From: CAYRTD01 sp964426915
GTDB taxonomy: Bacteria > Bacteroidota > Bacteroidia > Bacteroidales > GCA-2748055
DNA length: 9,386 bases
Assembly: GCA_964426915.1 (NCBI GenBank)
Contig: CAYRTD010000150.1
Span: 1 to 9,386, forward strand
Direction of reading: 5' to 3'
Shown here: positions 1 to 6,680 of the stretch, piece after piece
How positions within the stretch are numbered: position 1 is the stretch's first letter
Layout of the letters: the number at the start of each line of letters is the position of its first letter
Program-made: the position numbers and the translations under genes
The notes under the pieces: model-generated
Seen by the model: only the letters and a program-made list of their open reading frames with translations
What the model was told of the DNA's origin: nothing
The model's database searches: none

Positions 1-141
1 AGCGCAGAGCTTCTACGCTCGCGGAAAGCTTCAGCGACAGCGTGCGGAGGCACAAGCCCCAAAAAGCGCAGTTTACTTTTGTAAATGAGCATTTTTGGGG
101 CGAGCATAACGCAGATAGCGGACTTTATGGACAAACACTAA
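1..141. repeat. Dispersed intergenic repeat, copy A (left end cut by window)
   Basis: Non-coding sequence sharing blocks with copy B at 1447-1587. The 15-mer AAAGCTTCAGCGACA occurs at 25-39 and 1523-1537. The right ends, 108-141 and 1550-1583, match at 30 of 34 positions, both running from AACGCAGATA to ACACTAA. Between these blocks the copies differ: copy A carries a long hairpin (56-101) that copy B lacks. The element ends about 11 nt past the stop codon of the peroxiredoxin gene, reading that gene's direction. The left end lies outside the window. Two copies within 1.6 kb, both at gene 3' ends, suggest a repeat family spread through the genome. No protein is encoded. Whether it is a mobile miniature element or a 3'-end module is not settled by the sequence. 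Confidence 0.75.
56..101 (-). terminator. Long imperfect hairpin downstream of prx, possible terminator
   Basis: GCCCCAAAAA (56-65) pairs perfectly with TTTTTGGGGC (92-101). The inner arms GTTTAC (71-76) and GTAAAT (81-86) close a TTTT loop (77-80), with a mostly paired interior between. It lies about 52 nt beyond the prx stop codon, so it could end the perR-prx transcript. The T-run is inside the stem rather than after it, so this is not a textbook intrinsic terminator; it could equally stabilise the 3' end or belong to the repeat's own structure. Confidence 0.4.
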
Positions 142-152
142 GTAAATAAATA

Positions 153-803
153 TCACTTGAGTTCTTTGTGGCAGAACCACCAGTCGTAACACTCATATTC
201 TCCTTTTCTTTTGTTCGCGGTTTCAACATCTGTTGGAGGAGGTATTATTACGCGGTCGCCAATAATCTCATTATCAGGCCAGTTAGCTGGCATGGCCACT
301 TTGTTTTTGTCGGCTATTTGCAGAGCTTTGAGTGCACGAACAATCTCATCCATGTTTCTGCCAATTTCCTGCGGATAATATAGGATCAGGCGAACGATAC
401 CCTGAGGATCGATCAGAAAAACAGCTCTCACTGTTGTGGTTGCTTTTCCGGGGTGTACCATTCCGAATGCTTCGGCAACCTTACCATTATTGTCTGCTAT
501 GATTGGAAAAGGAATCTGAACATCCAGATTATCCTTGATCCATTCATCCCATTTGATATGTGAAAATACCTGATCGATGGATAAACCCAGGAGATCGGCA
601 TTCAGTTCTTTGAATTGATCTTCCCGTTTGGCAAAAGCTACGAATTCAGTCGTGCAAACAGGTGTGAAATCGGCGGGATGGCTGAAAAGTACCAGCCATT
701 TGCCCTTGTAATCACCAGGTATATTTTTTATACCATGGGTAGTTTGAACTTTTAACTCAGGAGCTGGGTCTCCGATAAGTGGAAATGATTTTTTTTCTTC
801 CAT
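153..803 (-). CDS. Peroxiredoxin, Prx6 family (archaeal-type, C-terminal Cys pair)
   Basis: A cytosolic thiol peroxidase of 216 residues that reduces hydrogen peroxide and organic peroxides. The thioredoxin-fold AhpC/TSA domain covers roughly residues 8-140, followed by the Prx6-type C-terminal dimerisation domain. The active-site signature PxxxTxxC is P43, T47 and C50 (PVCTTE context), with the matching arginine R126. Near the C-terminus are C205 and C211 in a CYDWWFC context. This matches, from memory, the Aeropyrum pernix thioredoxin peroxidase layout (C50, C207, C213), where the extra cysteines take part in the disulfide cycle, so 'one-Cys' may not describe it well. The chain ends five residues after C211, making it shorter than the archaeal protein, which has a longer tail. 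The ATG at 803 gives the standard N-terminus. It lies 39 nt behind perR with no promoter consensus between, so the two are probably co-transcribed and peroxide-regulated. The function is secure; the reductant is unknown. Confidence 0.93.
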   Translation of the reverse strand: MEEKKSFPLIGDPAPELKVQTTHGIKNIPGDYKGKWLVLFSHPADFTPVCTTEFVAFAKREDQFKELNADLLGLSIDQVFSHIKWDEWIKDNLDVQIPFPIIADNNGKVAEAFGMVHPGKATTTVRAVFLIDPQGIVRLILYYPQEIGRNMDEIVRALKALQIADKNKVAMPANWPDNEIIGDRVIIPPPTDVETANKRKGEYECYDWWFCHKELK

Positions 804-842
804 TTTGCATTTGTTTTTATGTTATTAATTAATCAGTAAAAA

Positions 843-1283
843 TTATGCGTTTTTATTATGCTTTTCCGGTTTATGAAATTTCCCGACAAACTGAATTTTA
901 AATTCTTCAATATTGAATCCGGGTATTTCTTTTTCCTGAAAATAATTTTCGATCAGCAAATTCAATTCCGGATCGTAATAATCTTCGATTTTATCACTTT
1001 CAGCACAGTACAGATGGTGATGATTTTCAGTAACCGGGTCATATCTCATTACATCCTTTTCTGTCTTCACCTTTTTAATAAGATTTTTTCCGACGAGGGT
1101 TTCCAGAGTATTATATATTGTTCCTGCCGAGATATTGGGATTTTTTTTCTTCACCATATTTATGATGTGTTCTGCCGTAGGATGTTTGGGAGCTTTCATA
1201 AAAGCTGCATAAATCAGAACCCGTTGCGGGGTTACCTTGATTCCATTTTCCTTAAGCATATTTATTATTTTCTGGTTATTCAT
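843..1283 (-). CDS. perR: Fur-family peroxide-sensing repressor (PerR-like), lacking structural Zn cysteines
   Basis: A 146-residue DNA-binding repressor of the Fur family. The winged helix spans about residues 1-82 (VTPQR at 18-22; the recognition region NISAGTIYNTLETL at 50-63), followed by the metal/dimerisation domain. By alignment to B. subtilis PerR (offset 3) the regulatory metal ligands are all present: H34, D82, H88, H90 and D101, for H37, D85, H91, H93 and D104. The aspartate at the D104 position favours PerR over Fur. The structural zinc site is missing: only C93 remains of the first CxxC (S96 replaces the second Cys) and the C-terminal CxxC is absent. It is the first gene of an apparent operon with a peroxiredoxin, which fits peroxide regulation. 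A consensus promoter and an AT-rich inverted repeat lie directly upstream, suggesting autoregulation. The ATG at 1283 gives a full-length N-terminus. Fur or Zur is less likely given the residues and the neighbour. Confidence 0.87.
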   Translation of the reverse strand: MNNQKIINMLKENGIKVTPQRVLIYAAFMKAPKHPTAEHIINMVKKKNPNISAGTIYNTLETLVGKNLIKKVKTEKDVMRYDPVTENHHHLYCAESDKIEDYYDPELNLLIENYFQEKEIPGFNIEEFKIQFVGKFHKPEKHNKNA

Positions 1284-1289
1284 ACTAAG

Positions 1290-1314
1290 TAATAATAATT
1301 ATCAATTAATAATA
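1290..1314 (-). promoter_or_regulatory. Candidate PerR/Fur operator upstream of perR
   Basis: AT-rich inverted repeat with perfect central arms TAATT (1296-1300) and AATTA (1304-1308) around ATC. It extends to 11-base arms matching at 9 of 11 positions (1290-1300 and 1304-1314). It sits just downstream of the -7 box and about 7 nt before the perR ATG, where a bound repressor would block transcription. PerR and Fur boxes are AT-rich palindromes of similar size. The region is so AT-rich that some symmetry is expected by chance. Confidence 0.4.
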
Positions 1315-1318
1315 AATA

Positions 1319-1349
1319 CAAATATACTATATTATTTTTACTACGCAAA
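1319..1349 (-). promoter_or_regulatory. Bacteroidota-type promoter of perR-prx
   Basis: On the minus strand TTTG (1349-1346) is followed after exactly 19 nt by TATATTTG (1326-1319), matching the Bacteroidota primary sigma factor consensus TTTG-N19-TAnnTTTG. The predicted transcript starts near 1312, giving a short leader of about 28 nt that contains the operator candidate. Confidence 0.75.
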
Positions 1350-1446
1350 AAATTTTTCCGGTAAGAATATGTGAGCCTATTCCGAAAAGTGTATTTTATG
1401 CCAATCTTTTTTTTATGTTAAAAACTTTCCAGACAGCCTTATTAGG

Positions 1447-1587
1447 TTAATTAGAGTCTGTCAATAGAGTCGGGTGTCTGTTCCGATAGCTATCGGAACA
1501 TAATGTTCGAGATCAAGGCGCTAAAGCTTCAGCGACACGCGGTTGCAGCAACGCAGATATTGGACATTATGGACAGACACTAATTAA
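1447..1587. repeat. Dispersed intergenic repeat, copy B, with terminal inverted repeats
   Basis: A 141-bp non-coding element. Its left end (1447-1471, starting TTAATTAGAGTCTGTC) and the reverse complement of its right end (1563-1587, starting TTAATTAGTGTCTGTC) match at 21 of 25 positions. A second, inner copy of the arm starts at 1474: GTGTCTGT (1474-1481), then a palindrome, then CATAATGT (1499-1506). The right arm has the same two octamers separated by a single base (1580-1573 and 1571-1564). So the left side carries two degenerate arm copies, the inner one split by the palindrome. TTAA flanks both ends and could be a target duplication, though AT-rich context makes that weak. It shares blocks with copy A (1-141) and lies 38 nt past the maeB stop codon. 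No transposase is nearby. The adjacent spacer 1350-1446 holds nothing I can recognise. Confidence 0.75.
1479..1500. repeat. Perfect 22-bp palindrome inside repeat copy B
   Basis: Perfect dyad of 22 bp with core TTCCGATAGCTATCGGAA (1481-1498), extended by TG/CA. Its position between two halves of a repeat arm suggests it was inserted into the arm. From memory, CCGATAGCTATCGG-type palindromes recur between genes in many Bacteroidota genomes; I cannot confirm this here. It could form a cruciform or an RNA hairpin, but no T-run follows in either direction. Confidence 0.7.
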
Positions 1588-1625
1588 GAGTGATACAGTT
1601 TGTAGATGAGAGACAGGCTATGTTC

Positions 1626-3905
1626 CTAAAAACAATCTTCTTCAATACATTGTGCATCTACAACTGCTATAGTGGCCATATTGACGATCTCACGGACAGA
1701 ACTTTCAAGCTGAAGTATGTGTATGGGCTTTCCTATTCCAAGAAGGATAGGTCCGATTACTTCAGCCCCTCCAATTTCCTGCATCATTTTATAAGCAATA
1801 TTTCCTGAACTCAGGTTTGGAAAAATGACCGTATTTACTTCCATATCTGAAAGTTTGGAGAAGGGGAACTTTTTCTTTCTCAATTCACTGTTGAAAGCAA
1901 AATTTGCCTGCATTTCGCCATCAACTATAAGCTCCGGGTGTTTTTCATGCAGGATACTGATCGCTTCGTGCATTCGGGTAGGGCTTCCTGCGCGGTTAGA
2001 ACCGAAATTGGAATATGAAAGCAGCGCGATTCTGGGCTCAATTCCGAATTGTTCTACCGCGCGGGCGGTAAGCAGGGTAGTATCGACAATGGTTTGGGTT
2101 GAGGGTTGAATGTTAACAGTAGTATCGGAAAAGAAAACGGGTCCTTTTTTTGTTTGAACAATATACATACCGGCTATATGTTTTTCCGGGTTGTTGGTTC
2201 CGGCAACTACAATCGCGGGACGGATAACATCGGCATACTTACTGGAAAAACCACTCAGGAATGCATCTGCTGCGCCGGTTTCAACCATCATGGCCCCGAA
2301 ATAATTGGGATTATACATCAGATCGACTGCCTCTTCCATGTTGAGACCTTTTCGCCGGCGTTTTTTATATAGTTTCCCGGCATATTCATTCCGGAGATAT
2401 TCGGCATCACTGCTTCGGTTATCTATGACTTCAATTTTACCAAGATCCAGATGATTTTCATCAATAACTGCATGTATTTCTTCCCTGTTTCCCAGGAATA
2501 CTGGTATAGCTATATTTTCATGGATTAATTCCTGTGCAGCTTTTAATACTTTGTAATTTGCGGCTTCTCCGAAGGCTATGCGTTTCGGATTTTGTTTTGC
2601 TTTTATTCGGATCTCCCGTATGAGCTGGTTTTCAAGTCCGAGACGTTTTTTCAGGCTCTCAACATATGCATCCCAGTTATCGATTTTACTACGTGCCACT
2701 CCTGTTTCAATAGCAGTTCGGGCTACCGCCGGTGCTACTCTGGTTATGAGCCGTGGATCAAGGGGTTTGGGAATGATGTATTCGCGTCCAAAAACAAGAT
2801 TCTTAGCTCTATAAGCCTTATTCACTGCTTCAGGAACATCTTCTTTTGCTAATTCTGCCAGGGCCTTTACAGCTGCTATTTTCATTTCTTCATTAATGGA
2901 GGTTGCCTTTACATCGAGAGCTCCCCTAAAAATGAAGGGAAATCCCAGTACGTTATTGATCTGATTAGGATAATCTGAACGACCTGTAGCAAAGATTATA
3001 TCCTCACGTGCTTCCATGGCTTTTTCATAGGAAATCTCTGGATTAGGATTTGCCATAGCAAATACGATAGGATCATCGGACATTGAATTGAGCATATCCG
3101 GGGTCAGAACATCGGCAATACTTAAACCTAAAAATACATCCGTTCCTTTCACAGCATCCTCAAGGGTGTGTATGTCCCTTGAAGTAGCAAACTGCTGTTT
3201 GTATTTGTTCATATCTTTTCTGTCCTTATGAAGGACACCCTTACTATCGACCATTACGAGATTTTCGGGTTTCACCCCAAGGGAAAGATAAAGCTTTGAA
3301 CAGGATACAGCAGAGGCCCCTGCTCCGTTGACAACGACTTTTATCTCATCAATTTTTTTGCCGTTAAGTTCAAGAGCATTCAGAAGTCCGGCCGCTGATA
3401 TTATTGCCGTTCCATGCTGATCATCATGGAAAACCGGGATGTCCAGTTCTTTTTTCAGTATTTCCTCAATTTCGAAGCATTCGGGAGCTTTGATATCTTC
3501 GAGATTAATACCTCCGAAAGTAGGAGCTATAGCTTTGACTACTTCCACAAATTCACTGACACTTTCTCTGTCAACTTCAATATCAAAGACATCGACATCG
3601 GCAAATATCTTAAAGAGCAAACCTTTTCCTTCCATTACAGGTTTGCCGGCAAGAGCTCCGATATTTCCAAGACCCAATACAGCGGTTCCGTTGGATATTA
3701 CTGCCACCAGATTTCCCCTTGCCGTATACTTGAACGCGTTTTCCGGATTGGCTTTTATTTCAAGGCAGGGTTCAGCTACACCGGGTGAATAAGCGAGTGA
3801 AAGGTCGAACTGTGTCTCGTGGGGCTTTGTGGGGATTACCTCAATTTTACCTGGTCTGCCTTTTGAATGGTAGTTAAGAGCATCTTCACGTGTAAATTTT
3901 GCCAT
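1626..3905 (-). CDS. maeB: NADP-dependent malic enzyme with C-terminal phosphotransacetylase-like domain
   Basis: Oxidative decarboxylation of malate to pyruvate and CO2 with NAD(P) reduction, in the cytosol at the TCA/gluconeogenesis branch. At 759 residues it has the usual MaeB length and architecture. The malic N-terminal domain (about 15-160) has Y39 in YSPGVAEP and K94 in MEGKG as the likely catalytic pair; E136 and D137 (NLEDIKAPE) and D162 (FHDDQHGT, 159-166) are likely metal ligands. The Rossmann domain (about 163-400) contains GAGASAV (194-200), ANPNPE (285-290) and ATGRSDYPNQ (306-315). A linker near 400-425 leads to a phosphotransacetylase-like domain (about 430-755), which in characterised MaeB proteins is non-catalytic and binds acetyl-CoA as an allosteric effector. 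The coenzyme (NADP) is assigned by family, not from a residue. The ATG at 3905 gives the standard MaeB start. It has its own spacer on both sides and appears monocistronic. Confidence 0.95.
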   Translation of the reverse strand: MAKFTREDALNYHSKGRPGKIEVIPTKPHETQFDLSLAYSPGVAEPCLEIKANPENAFKYTARGNLVAVISNGTAVLGLGNIGALAGKPVMEGKGLLFKIFADVDVFDIEVDRESVSEFVEVVKAIAPTFGGINLEDIKAPECFEIEEILKKELDIPVFHDDQHGTAIISAAGLLNALELNGKKIDEIKVVVNGAGASAVSCSKLYLSLGVKPENLVMVDSKGVLHKDRKDMNKYKQQFATSRDIHTLEDAVKGTDVFLGLSIADVLTPDMLNSMSDDPIVFAMANPNPEISYEKAMEAREDIIFATGRSDYPNQINNVLGFPFIFRGALDVKATSINEEMKIAAVKALAELAKEDVPEAVNKAYRAKNLVFGREYIIPKPLDPRLITRVAPAVARTAIETGVARSKIDNWDAYVESLKKRLGLENQLIREIRIKAKQNPKRIAFGEAANYKVLKAAQELIHENIAIPVFLGNREEIHAVIDENHLDLGKIEVIDNRSSDAEYLRNEYAGKLYKKRRRKGLNMEEAVDLMYNPNYFGAMMVETGAADAFLSGFSSKYADVIRPAIVVAGTNNPEKHIAGMYIVQTKKGPVFFSDTTVNIQPSTQTIVDTTLLTARAVEQFGIEPRIALLSYSNFGSNRAGSPTRMHEAISILHEKHPELIVDGEMQANFAFNSELRKKKFPFSKLSDMEVNTVIFPNLSSGNIAYKMMQEIGGAEVIGPILLGIGKPIHILQLESSVREIVNMATIAVVDAQCIEEDCF

Positions 3906-3937
3906 GGGTTACTTAATTTGGTTCTTGAAAATTTTCT

Positions 3938-3945
3938 CAAATTTA
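3938..3945 (-). promoter_or_regulatory. Possible -7 box of maeB
   Basis: TAAATTTG on the minus strand fits TAnnTTTG and would start transcription near 3931, about 26 nt before the maeB ATG. No TTTG lies at the expected -33 distance, so the match is only half of a promoter. The octamers CTTGAAAA (3924-3931) and TTTTCAAG (3955-3962) form an inverted repeat around the box and could be operator half-sites, but 8 AT-rich bases are weak evidence. Confidence 0.35.
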
Positions 3946-4014
3946 GCAAAGAAGTTTTCAAGTTGGAATACAGAATGATTTACAACATAATGTTATCGAG
4001 CAAGAAAACAAGAA

Positions 4015-5097
4015 TTACTCCCCGGGCTGATCTTTTGAACTCATAACTTCAGGGGGCAGTCCTTCGGGTAAAGGATTTTTGTTTATTTCCCTGTACATAA
4101 ACCTGTGTTGGAAAATATCAATTGCCAGGTAAATGGCATTGCGGAATGATCCGAAGCTGGCTTCATTTTTCCCGGCAAGATCATAAGCAGTACCATGAGC
4201 AGGAGAGGTTCTTATAACAGGCAAACCTGCTGTATAATTCACTCCTTCATCTACAACCAGAGCTTTAAATGGAGCCAGACCCTGATCGTGGTACATAGCT
4301 AATACTCCATCAAAAACCCTGAAGTTTCCTGAACCGAAAAATCCATCAGCAGGATAGGGTCCCATCACGATAATGCCCTCTTTTCCTGCTTCTTCTAATG
4401 CGGGATAAATGGTCTCAATTTCCTCATTTCCAAGTAGTCCGTTATCCCCGGCATGAGGATTCAGTCCGAGTACGGCTATCCTGGGCTTTCGGATTCCGAA
4501 ATCTTTTATGAGGCTCGAGTGCATCACGCGGATCTTGCTGAGAACCTTTTCCCGGGTAATATAAGCGTTAAGGTCTTTAACAGGTACATGACCTGCTACA
4601 ACTCCTACTTTTAAAAGATCACTTACCATAAGCATGAGGACTTCCTCGGATTCAAATATGTATTGGAGGTACTCCGTATGTCCACTGAAGTTGAAGTCTC
4701 TTGACTGGATATTGTGTTTATTAATGGGGGCGGTGACAAGGGCATCAATTTTCCCGTCCTTTAGGTCACCGGCAGCAGTTTCCAGTGCATGATGTGATGC
4801 CTCACCGGCCATTTTTGTGGATTTCCCCAGCTCAACACGGATGTTATCGTCTATACAATTAATAATATTCACCCTTTTTTCATTTGCTTCCTCTACCCTT
4901 GTAATATTATTGAGGTTGAAGTTTTCAATGTTAAGGGCTTTACGGTGATAGGCTGCTACTTTTGGTGAGCCATAGATAATTGGGGTACAAAGTTCAATGA
5001 GCCTGTTATCCAGCAATGATTTGATGATAATTTCATAACTGACTCCGTTTATATCTCCCTGGCTTATACCAATTTTAATTTTCTTATTCATATTCAT
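4015..5097 (-). CDS. pdxA: 4-hydroxythreonine-4-phosphate dehydrogenase
   Basis: Third dedicated step of DXP-dependent pyridoxal phosphate synthesis: NAD(P)-dependent oxidation of 4-phosphohydroxy-L-threonine, giving 3-amino-1-hydroxyacetone 1-phosphate after decarboxylation; PdxJ then closes the ring. At 360 residues it is slightly longer than the usual 330 or so, in the range common for Bacteroidota. Family signatures are GISQGDINGVSYEI (10-23), TAPINK (122-127), SGHTEYL (138-144), GLNPHAGDNG (211-220), YHDQGLAPFKAL (269-280) and TSPAHGTAYDLAGK (297-310). The three divalent-metal histidines of E. coli PdxA (H166, H211, H266) correspond to H170, H215 and H270, so the active site is complete. 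It follows pepA after 14 nt without a separate promoter, so it is probably co-transcribed. The ATG at 5097 is used here, but the ATG at 5091 (M3) is an equally possible start; neither has a clear Shine-Dalgarno. Confidence 0.94.
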   Translation of the reverse strand: MNMNKKIKIGISQGDINGVSYEIIIKSLLDNRLIELCTPIIYGSPKVAAYHRKALNIENFNLNNITRVEEANEKRVNIINCIDDNIRVELGKSTKMAGEASHHALETAAGDLKDGKIDALVTAPINKHNIQSRDFNFSGHTEYLQYIFESEEVLMLMVSDLLKVGVVAGHVPVKDLNAYITREKVLSKIRVMHSSLIKDFGIRKPRIAVLGLNPHAGDNGLLGNEEIETIYPALEEAGKEGIIVMGPYPADGFFGSGNFRVFDGVLAMYHDQGLAPFKALVVDEGVNYTAGLPVIRTSPAHGTAYDLAGKNEASFGSFRNAIYLAIDIFQHRFMYREINKNPLPEGLPPEVMSSKDQPGE

Positions 5098-5111
5098 AAA
5101 AAAAGAATTAT

Positions 5112-6551
5112 TTAAGAGGATAGTTTCCGGAAAAAATGATAAAGTAGTCTCACACCGTTACCACTTCCTCCTTTTGAACGATAAGCCTCTTTCTTTTTAA
5201 GAAAGGAAGGCCCTGCAATATCGAGATGAATATAGGGGTAATCGGTAAAATGTTCAAGGAATTTTCCAGCGGTTATGGCTCCTGCAAGCCGTCCCCCTAT
5301 GTTTTTAAGATCTGCAATGTCTGATTTAAGCATGTCTGCATAATCATCCCAGAAAGGAAATTCAGCAATTCTTTCATGAACTTCATATCCTGTCTCTATT
5401 AATGCATCCATGGTCTCTTTACCGGCGTTGCCCATACCCACCATTCCCTGTGTCCCTATTGCCACCCAGGCAGCTCCTGTTAGAGTGGCAAGATCGATAA
5501 CCAGCTCAGGATCATACTGTTTGGCCCATGCAAGAGCATCGGCAAGGACCATTCGGCCTTCTGCATCGGTATTGAGAACCTCCACGGTTGTTCCATCGTA
5601 CATTTTCACGACATCGCCGGGAACATAGGCATTTCCATCGGGGCGGTTATCTGTGGCAGGAATAAGTCCAATAAGATGCACCGGTAATCCGGATGCTGCA
5701 ATAGCATAAAATGCACCTGCAACAACTGCGGCACCTGCCATATCGCTTTTCATGTAATCCATTGAATCGGCTGTAGGTTTCAGGCTCAATCCTCCAGTAT
5801 CATAAACGATTCCTTTTCCTACCAGAACATAGGGTTTTTTGTTTACTGCGCTTTCAGGTTTGTATTCAAGAATACTGAATGTTGGTGGATCAATACTGCC
5901 CTTATTCACAGCAAGAAGTCCGCCCATTTTAAGTGATTCTATTTTCTTCTTTGTCAATACCTCAACCTTAAAACCACTTTCATCAGCCATTTTTTCAATT
6001 TCCTTTGAAAGCTGGGTTGCTGTAAGAAAGGAGAGCGGCTCATTAACAAGATCCCGGGTTTTGTAAACAGCTTTTGTCAATATCTCCAGTGAATGTATTT
6101 CTGCTTCATTTACCTTTTCGGAGATTAGCTTTATTTCCCTGAGTTTTGCAGCCTTTTTGTCTTTATCACTGAAATACTTTAGAAACTGATAATGAGAAAG
6201 ACTTATTCCTTCGAGAAGAGCGATTAAGTGTTTAGCTGAGCCACCTGCCTGAATTACCTGTATGGCAGTGATGTCGTGAGCATCGAAGGAACTTTTGTAT
6301 TTTGAGCCTTCCTTTCTCAACCACTCGAGGCTTTCAGCTTCTTTCTTATTCTCCTTCTGTTCAATGATTTGGATGAAAATTTTTTTGTCGAAGCGATCAA
6401 TTAAAATTTGTTTCTTATCCTTACCGATCTGTTCTTTTAGATATTTCTTTTCAGGGTCTGTTACCAAATACGGAAGAAAGTCACTCTCCTTCACACCTAA
6501 AATTATAGTGTCTGCCTGTTGATCTCTGTGATCTGTTAGTGTGATTTTCAT
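5112..6551 (-). CDS. pepA: M17 family leucyl aminopeptidase
   Basis: A cytosolic two-metal exopeptidase removing N-terminal residues from peptides in protein and peptide turnover; family members form hexamers. Of the 479 residues, about 1-150 form the variable N-terminal domain and about 165-475 the catalytic domain. The metal/catalytic set is intact: K246 and D251 in VGKGIVYDTGG, K258 in LSLKPT, D270 in KSDMAGAA, and D329, E331 and R333 in the family signature NTDAEGRMVLADAL (327-340). The usual GISLKP reads GLSLKP here, a conservative change. No signal peptide. First gene of a pepA-pdxA pair, with its own strong promoter match and a 5' inverted repeat. The ATG at 6551 gives a full N-terminal domain. 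E. coli PepA also binds DNA in cer/xer recombination; nothing here argues for or against that role. Confidence 0.95.
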   Translation of the reverse strand: MKITLTDHRDQQADTIILGVKESDFLPYLVTDPEKKYLKEQIGKDKKQILIDRFDKKIFIQIIEQKENKKEAESLEWLRKEGSKYKSSFDAHDITAIQVIQAGGSAKHLIALLEGISLSHYQFLKYFSDKDKKAAKLREIKLISEKVNEAEIHSLEILTKAVYKTRDLVNEPLSFLTATQLSKEIEKMADESGFKVEVLTKKKIESLKMGGLLAVNKGSIDPPTFSILEYKPESAVNKKPYVLVGKGIVYDTGGLSLKPTADSMDYMKSDMAGAAVVAGAFYAIAASGLPVHLIGLIPATDNRPDGNAYVPGDVVKMYDGTTVEVLNTDAEGRMVLADALAWAKQYDPELVIDLATLTGAAWVAIGTQGMVGMGNAGKETMDALIETGYEVHERIAEFPFWDDYADMLKSDIADLKNIGGRLAGAITAGKFLEHFTDYPYIHLDIAGPSFLKKKEAYRSKGGSGNGVRLLYHFFRKLSS

Positions 6552-6569
6552 TATTTCTGATCCCTGTTT

Positions 6570-6597
6570 ATGGTCAATACCGATGTATTATGACCAT
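6570..6597 (-). promoter_or_regulatory. Inverted repeat at the predicted 5' end of the pepA transcript
   Basis: ATGGTCAATAC (6570-6580) and GTATTATGACCAT (6585-6597) pair over 11 bp with a single 2-nt bulge and a 4-nt loop. The predicted transcript start is about 6598-6601, so the hairpin would occupy the first nucleotides of the mRNA and end 18 nt before the ATG. It could be an operator with 11-bp half-sites or a 5' stabilising hairpin. The leader also contains a seven-codon ATG...TGA frame (6597-6574), probably accidental. Confidence 0.5.
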
Positions 6598-6604
6598 GGT
6601 TTTG

Positions 6605-6634
6605 CAAAGTTATGTCTCTAAAGATAACTGCAAA
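6605..6634 (-). promoter_or_regulatory. Bacteroidota-type promoter of pepA-pdxA
   Basis: On the minus strand TTTG (6634-6631) is followed after 18 nt by TAACTTTG (6612-6605), one base shorter than the commonest spacing for the TTTG/TAnnTTTG consensus. It lies between the stop of the upstream 125-residue gene (6681) and pepA, so pepA-pdxA need not depend on read-through. Confidence 0.68.
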
Positions 6635-6680
6635 GATAGGAAAAAAGTTGAAGCTTCGGGAAGGCATGTATCAGTGGATC

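Noticed and set aside
1447..1587. CRISPR array or tRNA-like interpretation of the repeat elements.
   Set aside because: There are no regularly spaced identical repeats, no cas genes, and no cloverleaf with acceptor and anticodon arms; the structure is inverted terminal arms plus a palindrome.
2578..2852. Plus-strand open frames inside maeB, and similar plus-strand frames across prx, perR, pepA and DUF4837.
   Set aside because: They overlap well-supported conserved genes on the other strand, have low-complexity or Phe/Ser-rich translations and no recognisable domains.
6635..6680. Short dyads GAAGCTTC and CTTCGGGAAG after the 125-residue gene as a terminator.
   Set aside because: The stems are only four to five base pairs and overlap each other; the T-run that follows on the minus strand is part of the pepA promoter region.
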